A stretch of DNA of 64,000 nucleotides from Rhizobium sp. L43. GTDB taxonomy: Bacteria; Pseudomonadota; Alphaproteobacteria; Rhizobiales; Rhizobiaceae. The notes beneath the pieces were generated by a model that was not told where the DNA came from, did not search any database, and worked only from the letters and a program-made list of their open reading frames with translations. The stretch lies in contig NZ_NWSQ01000008.1 in the NCBI RefSeq assembly GCF_002531725.1, positions 62,001 through 126,000 of the forward strand, read 5' to 3'. The translations under genes were made by a program, and so were the position numbers. Below, piece by piece: positions 41,652 through 51,751 of this stretch (the first letter of the stretch is position 1; each line of letters opens with the position of its first letter).

Positions 41652-43328
41652 TCAGGCTGCTGCGACCTTGCCCGAGAGCGCTTGATCCATGGCCGCCCGA
41701 AGCTGTTCCTGCGTGAACGGCTTCTTCATCCGCAGCATCCGGCCGAGGCCATGGTCTTCGGAAAACTCGGCATAGCCGGAAGCAAGGATAATGGGCAGGC
41801 CGGGAAAAACCGAACGAAGGTGACGCGCAAGTTCCGCGCCCGTCATGCCGGGCATGGCATGATCGGTGATGACGAGATCGCAGTTCGGTCCGTCGGCAAG
41901 GAATTCCAAAGCCTGGGAAGCCGAAGACGCTTCCCGCGGCAGGTGCCCGAGATCTTCCAGCATCGCCACGGTTCCCGTCCTGACAAGCGCATCATCGTCG
42001 ACGACGAGAATGGCGAGCGGCCGCGACACCGGTGTCAGAGTCTCCGCCGCCGGAGGCTCGACGACCGGCTGCGCCTTGACGACGGTCTCGGCGACGGGCA
42101 GCCACAGGGATACGGTCGTGCCCTTGCCCATCGTGCTCGATATCTGGATCGAACCGCCGGATTGCGCCGCCAGGCCATGAACCATCGACAGGCCGAGGCC
42201 CGTGCCCTTGCCGACTCCTTTGGTGGTGAAAAAGGGTTCGGCGGCACGCGAGACGGTCGCCTCGTCCATGCCTTCACCATCGTCCGACACCGATATCCTG
42301 ATATAACTTCCGCCCGTAAGACCGGCCGGCCGGGGCTCTTCGGCCTGAGCGGCGGCAACCGTCACGGCGCCGCCGCTTTCGAGTGCATCCCGGGCATTGA
42401 CGAACAGATTGAGCAGCGCCAGTTCCAGCTGGTTGCTGTCGACCAGCAGAGGCGCGAGATCTGCCGGAATGCTTTTCCGGATTTCGATGCGCGGCCCCAC
42501 CGCTTTGGCGAGAAGATCCTCGACGTTTTCGAACAGCATGAGGAAATCGACCGCCTGCGGCTTGAGCTCCTGGCGGCGTGCGAAGGCAAGCAGGCGCTGG
42601 GTCAGCGCGGTGCCGCGCTCGGCCGCCTGGATCGCGTTCGTCACCAGTCGTTCGCTGCGTTCGTCGGCTGGCAGCCGCTTCTTCAGAAGGTTGAGGCTGC
42701 CGAGCACCGCCATCAGAAGATTGTTGAAGTCGTGGGCCACGCCACCGGTGAGATGGCCGATCGTGTCGAGCTTCTGCGCCTCGAACAGCTGCGCCAGCGC
42801 CTCCTCGCGCTCGCGTGTTCTCTGGTCGATCCGATGTTCGAGCTCTTCGTTGAGCTGGCGCAGCTGGTCCGCGGACGCCTCGAGTTCGGCGGTGCGCTGG
42901 CGAACCCGAGCCTCCAGATCGGCGTTCAGACGCTCAAGCTCCCGCGTCTTCCGATAGAGATCGGCAAAGACCCTGACCTTGGCCCTCAGAACCTCCGGAA
43001 CGATCGGCACGGATACGTAGTCGACGGCGCCGACGGCATAGCCGCGCAGCCGGTCCGGCTCCGCCAGCATGACGGCGGAAACGAAGATGATCGGCGTATT
43101 CTGATAGCGCGGATGCTGCCGGATCATGCTGACGAGCTCGAACCCGTCCTGTTCGGGCATACAGACATCGACGAGAATGACAGCGATTTCGGTGCGCAAC
43201 AGATGCTCGAAAGCTTCGCGAGCGGATTGCGCTTTGATGAGGTTCTCCTCGAGTTCTTCGAGAATGACCTCGTAACTCAGGAGCTTTGCCGGCTGGTCGT
43301 CGACGAGGAGGATGTTGACAGGGTTCAT
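41652..43328 (-). CDS. hybrid histidine kinase with N- and C-terminal receiver domains
   Basis: A 558-residue cytoplasmic protein arranged receiver - coiled coil - kinase - receiver. Receiver 1 (about 1-125) carries the phospho-acceptor Asp in VILVDVCMPEQDG; the coiled coil spans about 130-200 (RELERLNADLEARVRQRTAE); the kinase has the phospho-His in GGVAHDFNNLL, an ATP-lid GKGTGLGLSMVHGL and N-box LNLFVNARDALE; receiver 2 (about 440-555) has Asp in LVITDHAMPGMTG. No membrane segment. It begins 10 bp after the giant HAMP-repeat kinase gene, so the two are likely cotranscribed and part of one phosphorelay. Confidence 0.93.
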   Translation of the reverse strand: MNPVNILLVDDQPAKLLSYEVILEELEENLIKAQSAREAFEHLLRTEIAVILVDVCMPEQDGFELVSMIRQHPRYQNTPIIFVSAVMLAEPDRLRGYAVGAVDYVSVPIVPEVLRAKVRVFADLYRKTRELERLNADLEARVRQRTAELEASADQLRQLNEELEHRIDQRTREREEALAQLFEAQKLDTIGHLTGGVAHDFNNLLMAVLGSLNLLKKRLPADERSERLVTNAIQAAERGTALTQRLLAFARRQELKPQAVDFLMLFENVEDLLAKAVGPRIEIRKSIPADLAPLLVDSNQLELALLNLFVNARDALESGGAVTVAAAQAEEPRPAGLTGGSYIRISVSDDGEGMDEATVSRAAEPFFTTKGVGKGTGLGLSMVHGLAAQSGGSIQISSTMGKGTTVSLWLPVAETVVKAQPVVEPPAAETLTPVSRPLAILVVDDDALVRTGTVAMLEDLGHLPREASSASQALEFLADGPNCDLVITDHAMPGMTGAELARHLRSVFPGLPIILASGYAEFSEDHGLGRMLRMKKPFTQEQLRAAMDQALSGKVAAA

Positions 43329-43338
43329 GGCCGGATCC

Positions 43339-46300
43339 TCAGCGGTGCAGCCACATGCGCAGAGCCGACAGGAGCTGCTCGGTATTGACCGGCTTTGCCA
43401 GGTAGTCCGACGCGCCGGCTTCCAGGCATTTCTCCCGGTCGCCCTTCATCGCCTTCGCCGTCAGCGCCAGGATCGGCAGCCGCCGGAACCGGGGCTCCGA
43501 GCGAATGACCTGCATCGTCTCGTAACCGTCCATTCCGGGCATCATGATATCCATCAGCACGATCGCGACCGAGGGTTCGTTGTTGATGACCTCGATGGCC
43601 TCACTGCCGGTCGTCGCGGTCAGGACCCTCATTCCCCGGCGCTCCAGCACGCTGCTCAGCGCGAAAATGTTGCGGGCATCGTCGTCTACGAGCAATACGG
43701 TCTCGCCGACGAGATCTTCGTCCGAGCTGTGCAGTTCCTGCAGCGTCGCCTGCTTTGCCGCCGGCAGGTCGGCGACGACGCGATGCAGGAACAGCGCCGT
43801 CTCGTCGAGCAGACGCTCGGGCGACTCCACACCCTTCACCACAACGCTTCGGGCCATGCTGTGCAGCGTCGCATCTTCCTCAGGCGAGAGCTCCCGGCCG
43901 GTGAAGACGACCACCGGCACTTCGCCGATCTCCGCGTCGTCGCGTATCTGCTCCAGCACATCGAAGCCGGACATGTCAGGCAGCGTGAGATCGAGCACGA
44001 CGCAATCCGGCGGGTCCTGCCTAAGAGCGGCGAGCGCTTCCGATCCGGAACCGACGCTGGTGATGTCGATGTCGTCATGCCCGAGAAGGGCAGTGACACT
44101 CATACGCTCGGCCTCATTGTCTTCCACCAGCAGCAATTGTTTGCGGCGCGGCTCGGCGTAGGCTTTCAGCCGCGACAGCGCCTTTCCAAGTCCCTCAGGC
44201 GTCGTCGGCTTGCTCATGAAAGCGAAGGCGCCGCGGGTCAGCCCATGCTGGCGGTCCTCGTCGAGACTGATGATCTGGACGGGAATATGCCGCGTCTGCG
44301 AATTCTGTTTGAGCTGGCTCAGCACCGTCCAGCCGAGCATGTCGGGCAGGAAGATATCGAGCGAGATCGCCGACGGCTTGTACTCCTGCGCAAGAACAAG
44401 CGCATCGCTGCCGCGCATCGCGACCAGCACCTTGAAGCCATTGTCGCGGGCGAGATCGACCAGGACGCGGGCGTAATGCGCATCGTCTTCGACGACGAGC
44501 AATACCGAGTCGCCGACCGCTATCCGCTGACGATCGTCTGCGACACGTTCGGCGGGTTTCTCGGCGCGGCGGGCAGCCGCTTCGGCAAATTCCACGACGT
44601 TCGCCGGCGTTGGGGCGGGCCTGGGTGCAACCGCACCGGCACCGACATATGTCAGCGGCAGGTAGAGAACGAAGGTGCTGCCGACGCCCGGCGTGCTGCG
44701 CAATTGGATCTCGCCGCCGAGCAGGTTCGCCAATTCGCGGCTGATCGCCAGGCCGAGGCCGGTGCCGCCATATTTGCGGCTTGTCGAAGCATCCGCCTGC
44801 TGGAACGCCTCGAAAATGATGCGCTGCTTTTCCGGCGGAATGCCGATACCGGTGTCGACGACTTCGAAGGCGATCACCGAAGGCGCATGCCGCAGCGACG
44901 GATGATCGGGCGACCAGCCGCTCGTGGCCAACGCGACGCGAAGCGTCACGCCGCCCTGCGCAGTGAATTTGAAGGCATTCGACAGCAAGTTCTTGAGGAT
45001 CTGCTGCAACCGCTTGGAATCGGTAATGATGCTCTTGGTGACATCGCCGTCGACCTCGACCGCAAACGACAGGCTGCGGTTTTCGGCCTCATGCCGGAAC
45101 GGCCGGGCCATCATCTCGAGCAGGTTGCTGACGAAGATCTCCTCGGCATCGACCGAGACCGTTCCGGACTCGATCTTCGACAGATCGAGGATATCGCTGA
45201 TGAGGTTCAGCAGGTCGGTTCCCGCGCCGTGGATGGTCTTGGCGAACTCGACCTGTTTGCCCGACAGGTTGCCATCCGGATTTTCTCCCAGCTGCTGGCC
45301 GAGGATGAGGATCGAATTCAAAGGCGTGCGCAGCTCATGCGACATGTTGGCGAGGAATTCGGATTTGTATTTCGATGTCAGCGCGAGCTCGGTTGCCTTT
45401 TCCTCGAGCGCACGCCGGGCCTGCTCGATCTCCTGGTTCTTCGCCTCGACTTCAACGTTGCGTTCTTCCAGCTGCTGCGCCTTCTGCCCGAGCTGTTCGT
45501 TGGTCTGCTGCAGCTCACGCTGCTGCGTCTGCAGCTCGGCGGCGAGCTGCTGGGATTGCTTGAGCAGGCCTTCGGTCTGCATGGTCGCTTCGATCGAGTT
45601 GAGAACGATGCCGATCGATGTCGTCAGTTGGTCGAGGAAGGAGAGCTGCAGCTCGGTGAATTCGCCGGCGGAGGCAAGCTCGATTACCGCCTTCACCTGC
45701 CCCTCGAAATGCACCGGCAGCACGATGGCGCTTCTCGGCAGGGTCGTGAATACGCCGGAGCTGATCGGAACGACGTTATCGGGAAGGTCGGTGACCAGGA
45801 TGCGGCGGGCATCGCTGGCGCACTGGCCGACAAGTCCCTGGCCGAAGTCGAGCCGCAGCGGATGCGCCGCCTCGACGCCTTGCGCATAAACGGAAAGCAG
45901 CGACAGGAACGACTGCTCTTCGTCGGCATCCACCTGGTAGATGACACCCTGATGGGCGCCGACCAGAGGCGCCAGCTCCGACAGCAGCATCTTGCCGACC
46001 AGCGTCAGATCGCGCTGGCCCTGCAGCATATTGGTGAAGCGCGCCAGGTTGGTCTTCAGCCAGTCCTGCTCGGTGTTGCGCTCCGTCGTCAGGCGCAAAT
46101 TGTCGATCATCGTGTTGATGTTGTCCTTGAGCTCGGCCACTTCGCCGCGCGCATCGACCTTGATCGAGCGCGTCAGGTCGCCCTTGGTGACGGCGGTCGC
46201 CACCTCGGCAATGGCGCGCACCTGCGTCGTCAGATTGGCGGCAAGCAGGTTGACGTTGCCGGTCAGGTCCTTCCAGGTGCCGGCGGTGCCGGGTACGTTC

Positions 46301-49300
46301 GCCTGGCCGCCGAGGCGGCCTTCGACGCCGACTTCACGCGCCACCGTGGTCACCTGATCGGCGAAGGTCGCGAGCGTGTTGGTCATATTGTTGATGGTTT
46401 CGGCAAGCGCTGCCACCTCGCCCTTGGAGGCGACGGTGAGGTTCTGCTTGAGGTCGCCGTTCGCGACCGCCGTCACCACCTTGACGATGCCGCGCACCTG
46501 CTCGGTCAGGTTGGCGGCCATGACGTTGACCGTGTCGGTCAGGTCCTTCCAGGTGCCGGCCACACCCGGCACCTGCGCCTGGCCGCCGAGCTTGCCTTCG
46601 GTGCCGACTTCGCGGGCAACGCGGGTCACTTCGCCGGCAAAGGCGTTGAGCTGGTCCACCATCGTGTTGATGGTGTTCTTCAGTTCGAGGATTTCGCCCT
46701 TCACGTCGACGGTGATCTTGCGCGAAAGGTCGCCGCGCGCCACAGCGGTCGTCACCTCGGCGATGTTTCGCACCTGTGTTGTGAGGTTGGCGGCAAGCAG
46801 GTTGACGTTGTCGGTCAGGTCCTTCCAGGTGCCGGCGACGCCGGGAACGACCGCCTGGCCGCCGAGCCTGCCATCCGTGCCGACCTCGCGGGCCACACGC
46901 GTTACCTCGCCGGCAAAGGACCGAAGCTGGTCGACCATGGTATTCAAAGTGTCCTTCAGGAGCAGAATTTCGCCGCGCACGTCGACGGTGATCTTGCGCG
47001 ACAGGTCGCCGTTGGCGATCGCGGTCGCCACTTCGGCGATGTTGCGCACCTGCGCCGTCAGGTTGCCGGCCATCGAATTGACGCTGTCGGTCAGATCCTT
47101 CCAGGTGCCGGCGACCCCGGAGACCTGCGCCTGGCCGCCGAGCTTGCCTTCGGTGCCGACTTCGCGGGCAACACGCGTGACTTCGCCGGCAAAAGCGTTG
47201 AGCTGATCGACCATCGTGTTGATAGTGTTTTTCAGTTCGAGGATTTCCCCCTTCACGTCGACGGTAATCTTGCGCGAGAGGTCGCCGCGCGCCACAGCCG
47301 TCGTCACCTCGGCGATGTTGCGCACCTGGCCGGTGAGGTTAGAGGCCATGGAGTTGACGTTTTCGGTGAGATCCTTCCAGGTGCCGGCGACGCCCGGCAC
47401 CTGCGCCTGACCGCCGAGCTTGCCTTCGGTTCCCACTTCGCGCGCGACGCGCGTCACCTCAGAGGCGAAGCGGTTCAGCTGGTCGACCATGGTGTTCAGC
47501 GTTTCTTTGAGCTCAAGGATTTCGCCAGAAACCGACACCGTGATCTTCTTCGACAGGTCGCCATTGGCGATCGCTGTGGAGACCTCGGCGATGTTGCGCA
47601 CCTGCGCCGTCAGATTGCCCGCCATGGAATTGACGCTGTCGGTCAGATCCTTCCAGGTGCCGGCGACGCCGAGCACGTTCGCCTGGCCGCCGAGCCGGCC
47701 TTCCGTGCCGACCTCGCGCGCCACGCGCGTGACTTCACCGGCAAAGCCGTTGAGCTGGTCGACCATCGTATTGATGGTTTCCTTCAGTTCGAGGATTTCT
47801 CCCGACACGGTCACAGTGATCTTCTTGGAAAGGTCCCCCTGGGCGACCGCGGTCGCCACCTCGGCGATGTTGCGCACCTGTCCGGTCAGGTTGGAGGCCA
47901 TGGAATTGACGCTGTCGGTCAGATCCTTCCAGGTGCCGGCGACGCCGCGCACATTGGCCTGGCCGCCGAGCCGCCCCTCGGTGCCGACTTCGCGGGCGAC
48001 GCGCGTCACTTCCGAGGCGAAGGCGTTCAGCTGGTCGACCATCGTATTGATGGTTTCTTTCAGTTCGAGGATCTCGCCCTTCACGTCGACGGTGATCTTC
48101 TTCGACAGGTCGCCATTGGCAATCGCGGTCGAGACTTCGGCGATGTTGCGCACTTGCGCCGTCAGGTTGCCGCCCATCGAGTTGACGTTTTCGGTCAAGT
48201 CCTTCCAGGTGCCGGCCACGCCGCGCACATTGGCCTGGCCGCCGAGCCGGCCTTCCGTCCCGACTTCGCGCGCCACACGCGTCACTTCCGAAGCGAAAGC
48301 GTTCAGCTGGTCCACCATCGTATTGATAGTTTCCTTCAGCTCGAGGATTTCGCCCGACACCGTCACGGTGATCTTCTTCGACAGGTCGCCATTGGCGATT
48401 GCCGTCGAGACCTCGGCGATATTGCGCACCTGTGCCGTCAAGTTCGAGGCCATGGAATTGACGTTGTCGGTGAGATCCTTCCAGGTGCCGGCGACACCGG
48501 GCACCTGGGCCTGGCCGCCGAGGCGGCCTTCGGTGCCGACTTCACGCGCCACGCGCGTCACTTCGCCGGCGAAACCATTGAGCTGATCCACCATCGTGTT
48601 GATGGTTTCCTTGAGTTCCAGGATTTCGCCCGAGACGTCGACAGTGATCTTGCGCGAGAGGTCGCCGCGGGCGACCGCCGTCGTCACCTGGGCGATGTTG
48701 CGCACCTGGGCCGTCAGATTGCCGCACATGGCGTTGACCGAGTCAGTCAGATCCTTCCAGGTGCCGGCCACACCCGGAACCAGCGCCTGGCCGCCGAGCT
48801 TGCCTTCGGTGCCGACCTCGCGGGCGACGCGTGTCACTTCCGAGGCGAAGGAGCGCAATTGGTCGACCATGGTGTTGATCGCTTCCTTGAGCTGCAGGAT
48901 CTCGCCGCGCACGTCGACGGTGATCTTCTTCGAAAGGTCGCCGTTCGCAACCGCGATCGTCACTTCCGCGATATTGCGCACCTGCGCCGTCAGGTTCGAC
49001 GCCATCGAGTTCACGCTTTCGGTCAAGTCCTTCCAGACGCCGGTCACCTCGGGCACTTGCGCCTGCCCGCCGAGCTTGCCGTCGGTGCCGACTTCGCGGG
49101 CGACGCGCGTCACCTCAGAAGTGAACACGCTCAGCTGCTTGATCATCGTGTTGACGATATCGGCCGAGCGCAGGAATTCGCCTTTCAGCGCCCGCCCGTC
49201 GACATCGAGCGGCACGGTCTGCAGCAGGTCGCCCTTGGCAACCGCGGTGATCGTGCGCGTGACCGCCGTCGTCGGCCACAGGAGATCGTCGATCAGGCCG

Positions 49301-49638
49301 TTGATCGAACCCTCCATTTCAGACCAGGAACCATCCGACAAACCGAAGCGCACCCGCGTGCTCGTTCGCCCGTCCCGACCGACGACCTGGCCGACATGTT
49401 CGAGCTGCTGGGCCATGCGTTGATTGGCGGCGATGATGTCGTTGAGAGCGTCGGCGACCTTGCCCGTGACGCCGGTCAGATCCGACCGCATCCGCACGGA
49501 AAAATCGCCGCGCCTGACTGCGACAAGGACCTCCAGAAGTGCGCTGGCGTCGTCGAACGCCATCGTCTTGTGGTCGTGCCCATTGATGCTGTCTGGCGTG
49601 ACGCTATCCCGCGAAAATTCACTGGTTTGATTGCTCAC
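43339..49638 (-). CDS. very large hybrid histidine kinase with poly-HAMP array
   Basis: A 2099-residue cytoplasmic-looking kinase. It has an N-terminal segment (about 1-175, with HAMP-like units), eleven 92-residue repeats (residues 176-1187), a GAF-type domain (about 1205-1350), a coiled coil (1365-1430) and HisKA (H in [20 protein letters not shown]). HATPase follows ([40 protein letters not shown]), then three receivers (Asp in [21 protein letters not shown] and [12 protein letters not shown]). The plan resembles the poly-HAMP kinases of fungi (Nik1/Os-1) and other soil bacteria, linked to osmotic or other stress sensing. It uses a GTG start (49638) after AGGGGGG. No membrane helix is seen. 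Confidence 0.93.
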   Translation of the reverse strand: MSNQTSEFSRDSVTPDSINGHDHKTMAFDDASALLEVLVAVRRGDFSVRMRSDLTGVTGKVADALNDIIAANQRMAQQLEHVGQVVGRDGRTSTRVRFGLSDGSWSEMEGSINGLIDDLLWPTTAVTRTITAVAKGDLLQTVPLDVDGRALKGEFLRSADIVNTMIKQLSVFTSEVTRVAREVGTDGKLGGQAQVPEVTGVWKDLTESVNSMASNLTAQVRNIAEVTIAVANGDLSKKITVDVRGEILQLKEAINTMVDQLRSFASEVTRVAREVGTEGKLGGQALVPGVAGTWKDLTDSVNAMCGNLTAQVRNIAQVTTAVARGDLSRKITVDVSGEILELKETINTMVDQLNGFAGEVTRVAREVGTEGRLGGQAQVPGVAGTWKDLTDNVNSMASNLTAQVRNIAEVSTAIANGDLSKKITVTVSGEILELKETINTMVDQLNAFASEVTRVAREVGTEGRLGGQANVRGVAGTWKDLTENVNSMGGNLTAQVRNIAEVSTAIANGDLSKKITVDVKGEILELKETINTMVDQLNAFASEVTRVAREVGTEGRLGGQANVRGVAGTWKDLTDSVNSMASNLTGQVRNIAEVATAVAQGDLSKKITVTVSGEILELKETINTMVDQLNGFAGEVTRVAREVGTEGRLGGQANVLGVAGTWKDLTDSVNSMAGNLTAQVRNIAEVSTAIANGDLSKKITVSVSGEILELKETLNTMVDQLNRFASEVTRVAREVGTEGKLGGQAQVPGVAGTWKDLTENVNSMASNLTGQVRNIAEVTTAVARGDLSRKITVDVKGEILELKNTINTMVDQLNAFAGEVTRVAREVGTEGKLGGQAQVSGVAGTWKDLTDSVNSMAGNLTAQVRNIAEVATAIANGDLSRKITVDVRGEILLLKDTLNTMVDQLRSFAGEVTRVAREVGTDGRLGGQAVVPGVAGTWKDLTDNVNLLAANLTTQVRNIAEVTTAVARGDLSRKITVDVKGEILELKNTINTMVDQLNAFAGEVTRVAREVGTEGKLGGQAQVPGVAGTWKDLTDTVNVMAANLTEQVRGIVKVVTAVANGDLKQNLTVASKGEVAALAETINNMTNTLATFADQVTTVAREVGVEGRLGGQANVPGTAGTWKDLTGNVNLLAANLTTQVRAIAEVATAVTKGDLTRSIKVDARGEVAELKDNINTMIDNLRLTTERNTEQDWLKTNLARFTNMLQGQRDLTLVGKMLLSELAPLVGAHQGVIYQVDADEEQSFLSLLSVYAQGVEAAHPLRLDFGQGLVGQCASDARRILVTDLPDNVVPISSGVFTTLPRSAIVLPVHFEGQVKAVIELASAGEFTELQLSFLDQLTTSIGIVLNSIEATMQTEGLLKQSQQLAAELQTQQRELQQTNEQLGQKAQQLEERNVEVEAKNQEIEQARRALEEKATELALTSKYKSEFLANMSHELRTPLNSILILGQQLGENPDGNLSGKQVEFAKTIHGAGTDLLNLISDILDLSKIESGTVSVDAEEIFVSNLLEMMARPFRHEAENRSLSFAVEVDGDVTKSIITDSKRLQQILKNLLSNAFKFTAQGGVTLRVALATSGWSPDHPSLRHAPSVIAFEVVDTGIGIPPEKQRIIFEAFQQADASTSRKYGGTGLGLAISRELANLLGGEIQLRSTPGVGSTFVLYLPLTYVGAGAVAPRPAPTPANVVEFAEAAARRAEKPAERVADDRQRIAVGDSVLLVVEDDAHYARVLVDLARDNGFKVLVAMRGSDALVLAQEYKPSAISLDIFLPDMLGWTVLSQLKQNSQTRHIPVQIISLDEDRQHGLTRGAFAFMSKPTTPEGLGKALSRLKAYAEPRRKQLLLVEDNEAERMSVTALLGHDDIDITSVGSGSEALAALRQDPPDCVVLDLTLPDMSGFDVLEQIRDDAEIGEVPVVVFTGRELSPEEDATLHSMARSVVVKGVESPERLLDETALFLHRVVADLPAAKQATLQELHSSDEDLVGETVLLVDDDARNIFALSSVLERRGMRVLTATTGSEAIEVINNEPSVAIVLMDIMMPGMDGYETMQVIRSEPRFRRLPILALTAKAMKGDREKCLEAGASDYLAKPVNTEQLLSALRMWLHR
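46078..49113 (-). repeat. eleven tandem 276-bp coding repeats (HAMP units)
   Basis: Inside the kinase gene the motif (E/V)[28 protein letters not shown] recurs at exactly 92-residue intervals from residue 176 to 1096 (eleven copies); each 276-bp unit ends in a second helix block NTMVDQL(N/R)-FA(S/G)EV. Most units are nearly identical in protein and very similar in DNA, so copy number can change by unequal recombination and assembly from short reads is difficult. Confidence 0.9.
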
Positions 49639-49753
49639 GAAAATCCCCCCTGCTCGACTGGAGATAATTTAGTGCTCGAGTGGAAAAAGGGTATGGCTGA
49701 GCCGCGCGGTTGTACAGACCCATATACCGTCAGCCGTAAACTTCGCCTGCGCG

Positions 49754-49779
49754 GGAACAGTTTCCCGCCGGGCGTCGTT
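49754..49779 (+). promoter_or_regulatory. EcfG-type general stress promoter
   Basis: GGAAC (49754-49758), 17 bases, CGTT (49776-49779): perfect match to GGAAC-N16/17-CGTT. The expected transcript start is about 49786; the gene starts at 49804 with GGAG 6 bases upstream. Confidence 0.72.
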
Positions 49780-49803
49780 TCCGTCTTGATGATGGAGAGC
49801 GAC

Positions 49804-50256
49804 ATGTCGAACGTCTCAAGGACAGGCAGGGAAGAGACCAACAACGCGACCAATCCGAACACCTTCGGAAGGTCGGTCGAGAGCCAGGCGCAAATGCAGG
49901 ATGCGGCGGCGGAGGCGTCACCCGAAACCGGCGGCGAGATGCTCAATATCTACCGGCTGGAACCGATCGCCAAACCCGATGATCCCAGATGGGACAATGC
50001 CCCGGGACACGGCATCGTTGTCGTGGCCGCCAGAACCCCGGGCGACGCCAGAATCGTCGCCGCAGCGCGCGAACTCGATTTCATGGAAGTCGATGCGGCG
50101 CCCGCCGAGGATGTGACGACGGTCAATGCCAGCGCCTTCCGCGACGACAAGCTCTACACCGTGATCGAGATCGATCGGAACAGACGTGATATAAAGCGGG
50201 GTATCCTCGACGGCACGGTCTCGGTCGACACGATCCGACCGGTCGAGGCGGACTAA
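49804..50256 (+). CDS. hypothetical protein, stress-promoter driven
   Basis: A 150-residue protein. The first 45 residues are polar and low in complexity (MSNVSRTGREETNNATNPNT), the rest forms an alpha/beta unit with YRLEPIAKPDDPRWDNAPGH, GIVVVAARTPGDARIVAAAR and FRDDKLYTVIEIDRNRRD. No named family recognised. Start at 49804 rather than the nearby ATGs at 49789 and 49792 because GGAG lies 6 bases before it. The gene is preceded by a perfect EcfG-type promoter and followed after 26 bp by another small gene, probably in the same transcript. On the opposite strand lies the 5' leader of the giant kinase gene. Confidence 0.65.
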   Translation: MSNVSRTGREETNNATNPNTFGRSVESQAQMQDAAAEASPETGGEMLNIYRLEPIAKPDDPRWDNAPGHGIVVVAARTPGDARIVAAARELDFMEVDAAPAEDVTTVNASAFRDDKLYTVIEIDRNRRDIKRGILDGTVSVDTIRPVEAD

Positions 50257-50282
50257 ATCTCGCTCTTCACCTGGGAGTTCCC

Positions 50283-50564
50283 ATGAATACCGCCAATCTG
50301 CAGCTCAAAGGCCTGATCATGGCGATGGCCTCGATATGCGACGCCATCGCCGAGAAGGAATTGCTCACGCGCGGGGAAATCGGCGCCGCGCTCTCGAAGG
50401 CTCAAAAGGCGATCGAGGAGGACGACGACCACGAGCTTTCCGGCGCCAACCGGGCGGCGATCCTGTTTCCGATCCGCGTGCTGCAGCTTGCCGGCGAAGC
50501 CGGCCGCAAAGGCGAAGGAGCCACGTTTTCGGACTATGCCAAGCTCGTGGGAAAACTCACCTGA
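50283..50564 (+). CDS. small hypothetical helical protein
   Basis: A 93-residue, mostly helical protein: MNTANLQLKGLIMAMASICD, AIAEKELLTRGEIGAALSKA and IEEDDDHELSGANRAAILFP followed by a short C-terminal helix. No membrane segment and no recognised family. GGGAG lies upstream of the ATG. Position 26 bp after the stress-promoter gene suggests a two-gene transcript. Confidence 0.6.
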   Translation: MNTANLQLKGLIMAMASICDAIAEKELLTRGEIGAALSKAQKAIEEDDDHELSGANRAAILFPIRVLQLAGEAGRKGEGATFSDYAKLVGKLT

Positions 50565-50669
50565 CCAAGCTCAAAGGTTTTGCTTGCGACGTCGGAGATC
50601 GTTACTCCGGCCGCAACATCCGGCACTGTCGATTTTTTGCGAAAAGTTGATCATTTTTGTCTTGTTTCC

Positions 50670-50687
50670 TAGCCGCTCCTGCGGCTA
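50670..50687. other. short perfect hairpin upstream of iron-type binding protein
   Basis: TAGCCGC (50670-50676), loop TCCT, GCGGCTA (50681-50687). It lies between the small gene ending at 50564 and the transport gene starting at 50726; it could be a weak terminator or a leader structure. No Fur/Irr/RirA box was clearly identified. Confidence 0.35.
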
Positions 50688-50725
50688 TACCCCGGGCGCA
50701 TATATTCACGCACCGGGATTTCTTC

Positions 50726-51751
50726 GTGACCAGCCTCAAATCGCTCCTGGCCGCCTGCGGCCTCTCCGCCCTGATCGGCCTTGCCGCAACCCCGTCATTG
50801 GCCGGTTCGACCACCTATCCGCTGACGCTGGAAAACTGCGGCGCTGAGGTAACCTTCAAGAAGGCGCCCGAGCGGGCGATCGGCCTCGGCCAGAACAGCG
50901 CGGAAATCCTGCTGCTGCTCGGTCTCCAGGATAAGATGGACGGCACCGCCTTCTGGCCGAGCAAGGTTCTGCCGGAGCTCGCCGAGGCCAATGCCAAGGT
51001 CAAGCTTCTCACCGTCGAGATGCCGACCTTCGAGTCGATCCTGGCCGAGAATCCCGACTTCGTGGCCGTCGCCCTGCCGAGCCTCGTCGGGCCGAACAGC
51101 AAGATCGCCAAGCGTGAGGATTTCGACAAGGTCGGTGTTTCAACCTATCTCTCGCCCAGCACCTGCCTCAGCACCAAGGACGTCAAGGACCAGTATGGCA
51201 GCCGCGGCGAGCTGTGGAACATGGATCTTCTCTACAAGGAAATCGACGAACTCTCTGAGATTTTCGACGTTGCCGATCGGGGCCAGGCTGTTATCGCCGA
51301 CTTCAAGGCGCGTGAGGCCAAGCTTCGCGCGAGCGTTTCCAAGGGCGGCAAGAACCTGTCCTACGTCTTCTGGTTCTCCAGCCCCAGCCCATCAGCCGAT
51401 GCCTATGTCGGCGGCAAGAACAGCGCCTCCGGCTTCATTGCCGACCTGCTCGGCGGGCATAATGCAATCGACGCGGCAGCGGAATGGCCGACGATCGGCT
51501 GGGAAGGCATCATCGCCGCCAATCCCGACGTCATTGTCGTCGCCAGCCTCGACCGCAACCGCTGGGAACTCGACAAGCCCGAGGCGAAGATCAAGTTCCT
51601 GAACACCGACCCCGCCGTCAGCCAGATCCCGGCCGTCAAGAACAAGGCGCTCGTCGTCATGGACGGCCAGGCCATGAACCCGACCATCCGCACGATCTAC
51701 GGCGCCGAGCAGGTAGCCGAGCAGCTGAAGGCGCTCGGTCTGCGGAAGTGA
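50726..51751 (+). CDS. ABC transporter substrate-binding protein, iron-siderophore/cobalamin (FepB/BtuF-like) type
   Basis: About 341 residues. The GTG at 50726 opens a signal peptide (VTSLKSLLAACGLSALIGLA, then ATPSLAG); the ATG-less frame upstream to 50657 would place the signal internally. The mature part fits the TroA-fold helical-backbone family: YPLTLENCGAEVTFKKAPER, IGLGQNSAEILLLLGLQDKM and the interdomain helix region VAEQLKALGLRK at the end. Its stop overlaps the GTG of the permease gene (GTGA), so the three transport genes form one operon. Ferric siderophore is the most likely ligand; vitamin B12 or haem cannot be excluded. Confidence 0.85.
   Translation: MTSLKSLLAACGLSALIGLAATPSLAGSTTYPLTLENCGAEVTFKKAPERAIGLGQNSAEILLLLGLQDKMDGTAFWPSKVLPELAEANAKVKLLTVEMPTFESILAENPDFVAVALPSLVGPNSKIAKREDFDKVGVSTYLSPSTCLSTKDVKDQYGSRGELWNMDLLYKEIDELSEIFDVADRGQAVIADFKAREAKLRASVSKGGKNLSYVFWFSSPSPSADAYVGGKNSASGFIADLLGGHNAIDAAAEWPTIGWEGIIAANPDVIVVASLDRNRWELDKPEAKIKFLNTDPAVSQIPAVKNKALVVMDGQAMNPTIRTIYGAEQVAEQLKALGLRK

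Noticed and set aside
46078..49113. Regular repeats that could suggest a CRISPR array or satellite
   Set aside because: The units are 276 bp, lie inside one long reading frame and encode HAMP-type helices; no short repeat-spacer pattern.
43312..49803. Giant plus-strand open frame opposite the HAMP kinase
   Set aside because: Composition mirrors reversed codons of the kinase repeats; only the last 150 codons (from 49804) form a plausible gene.
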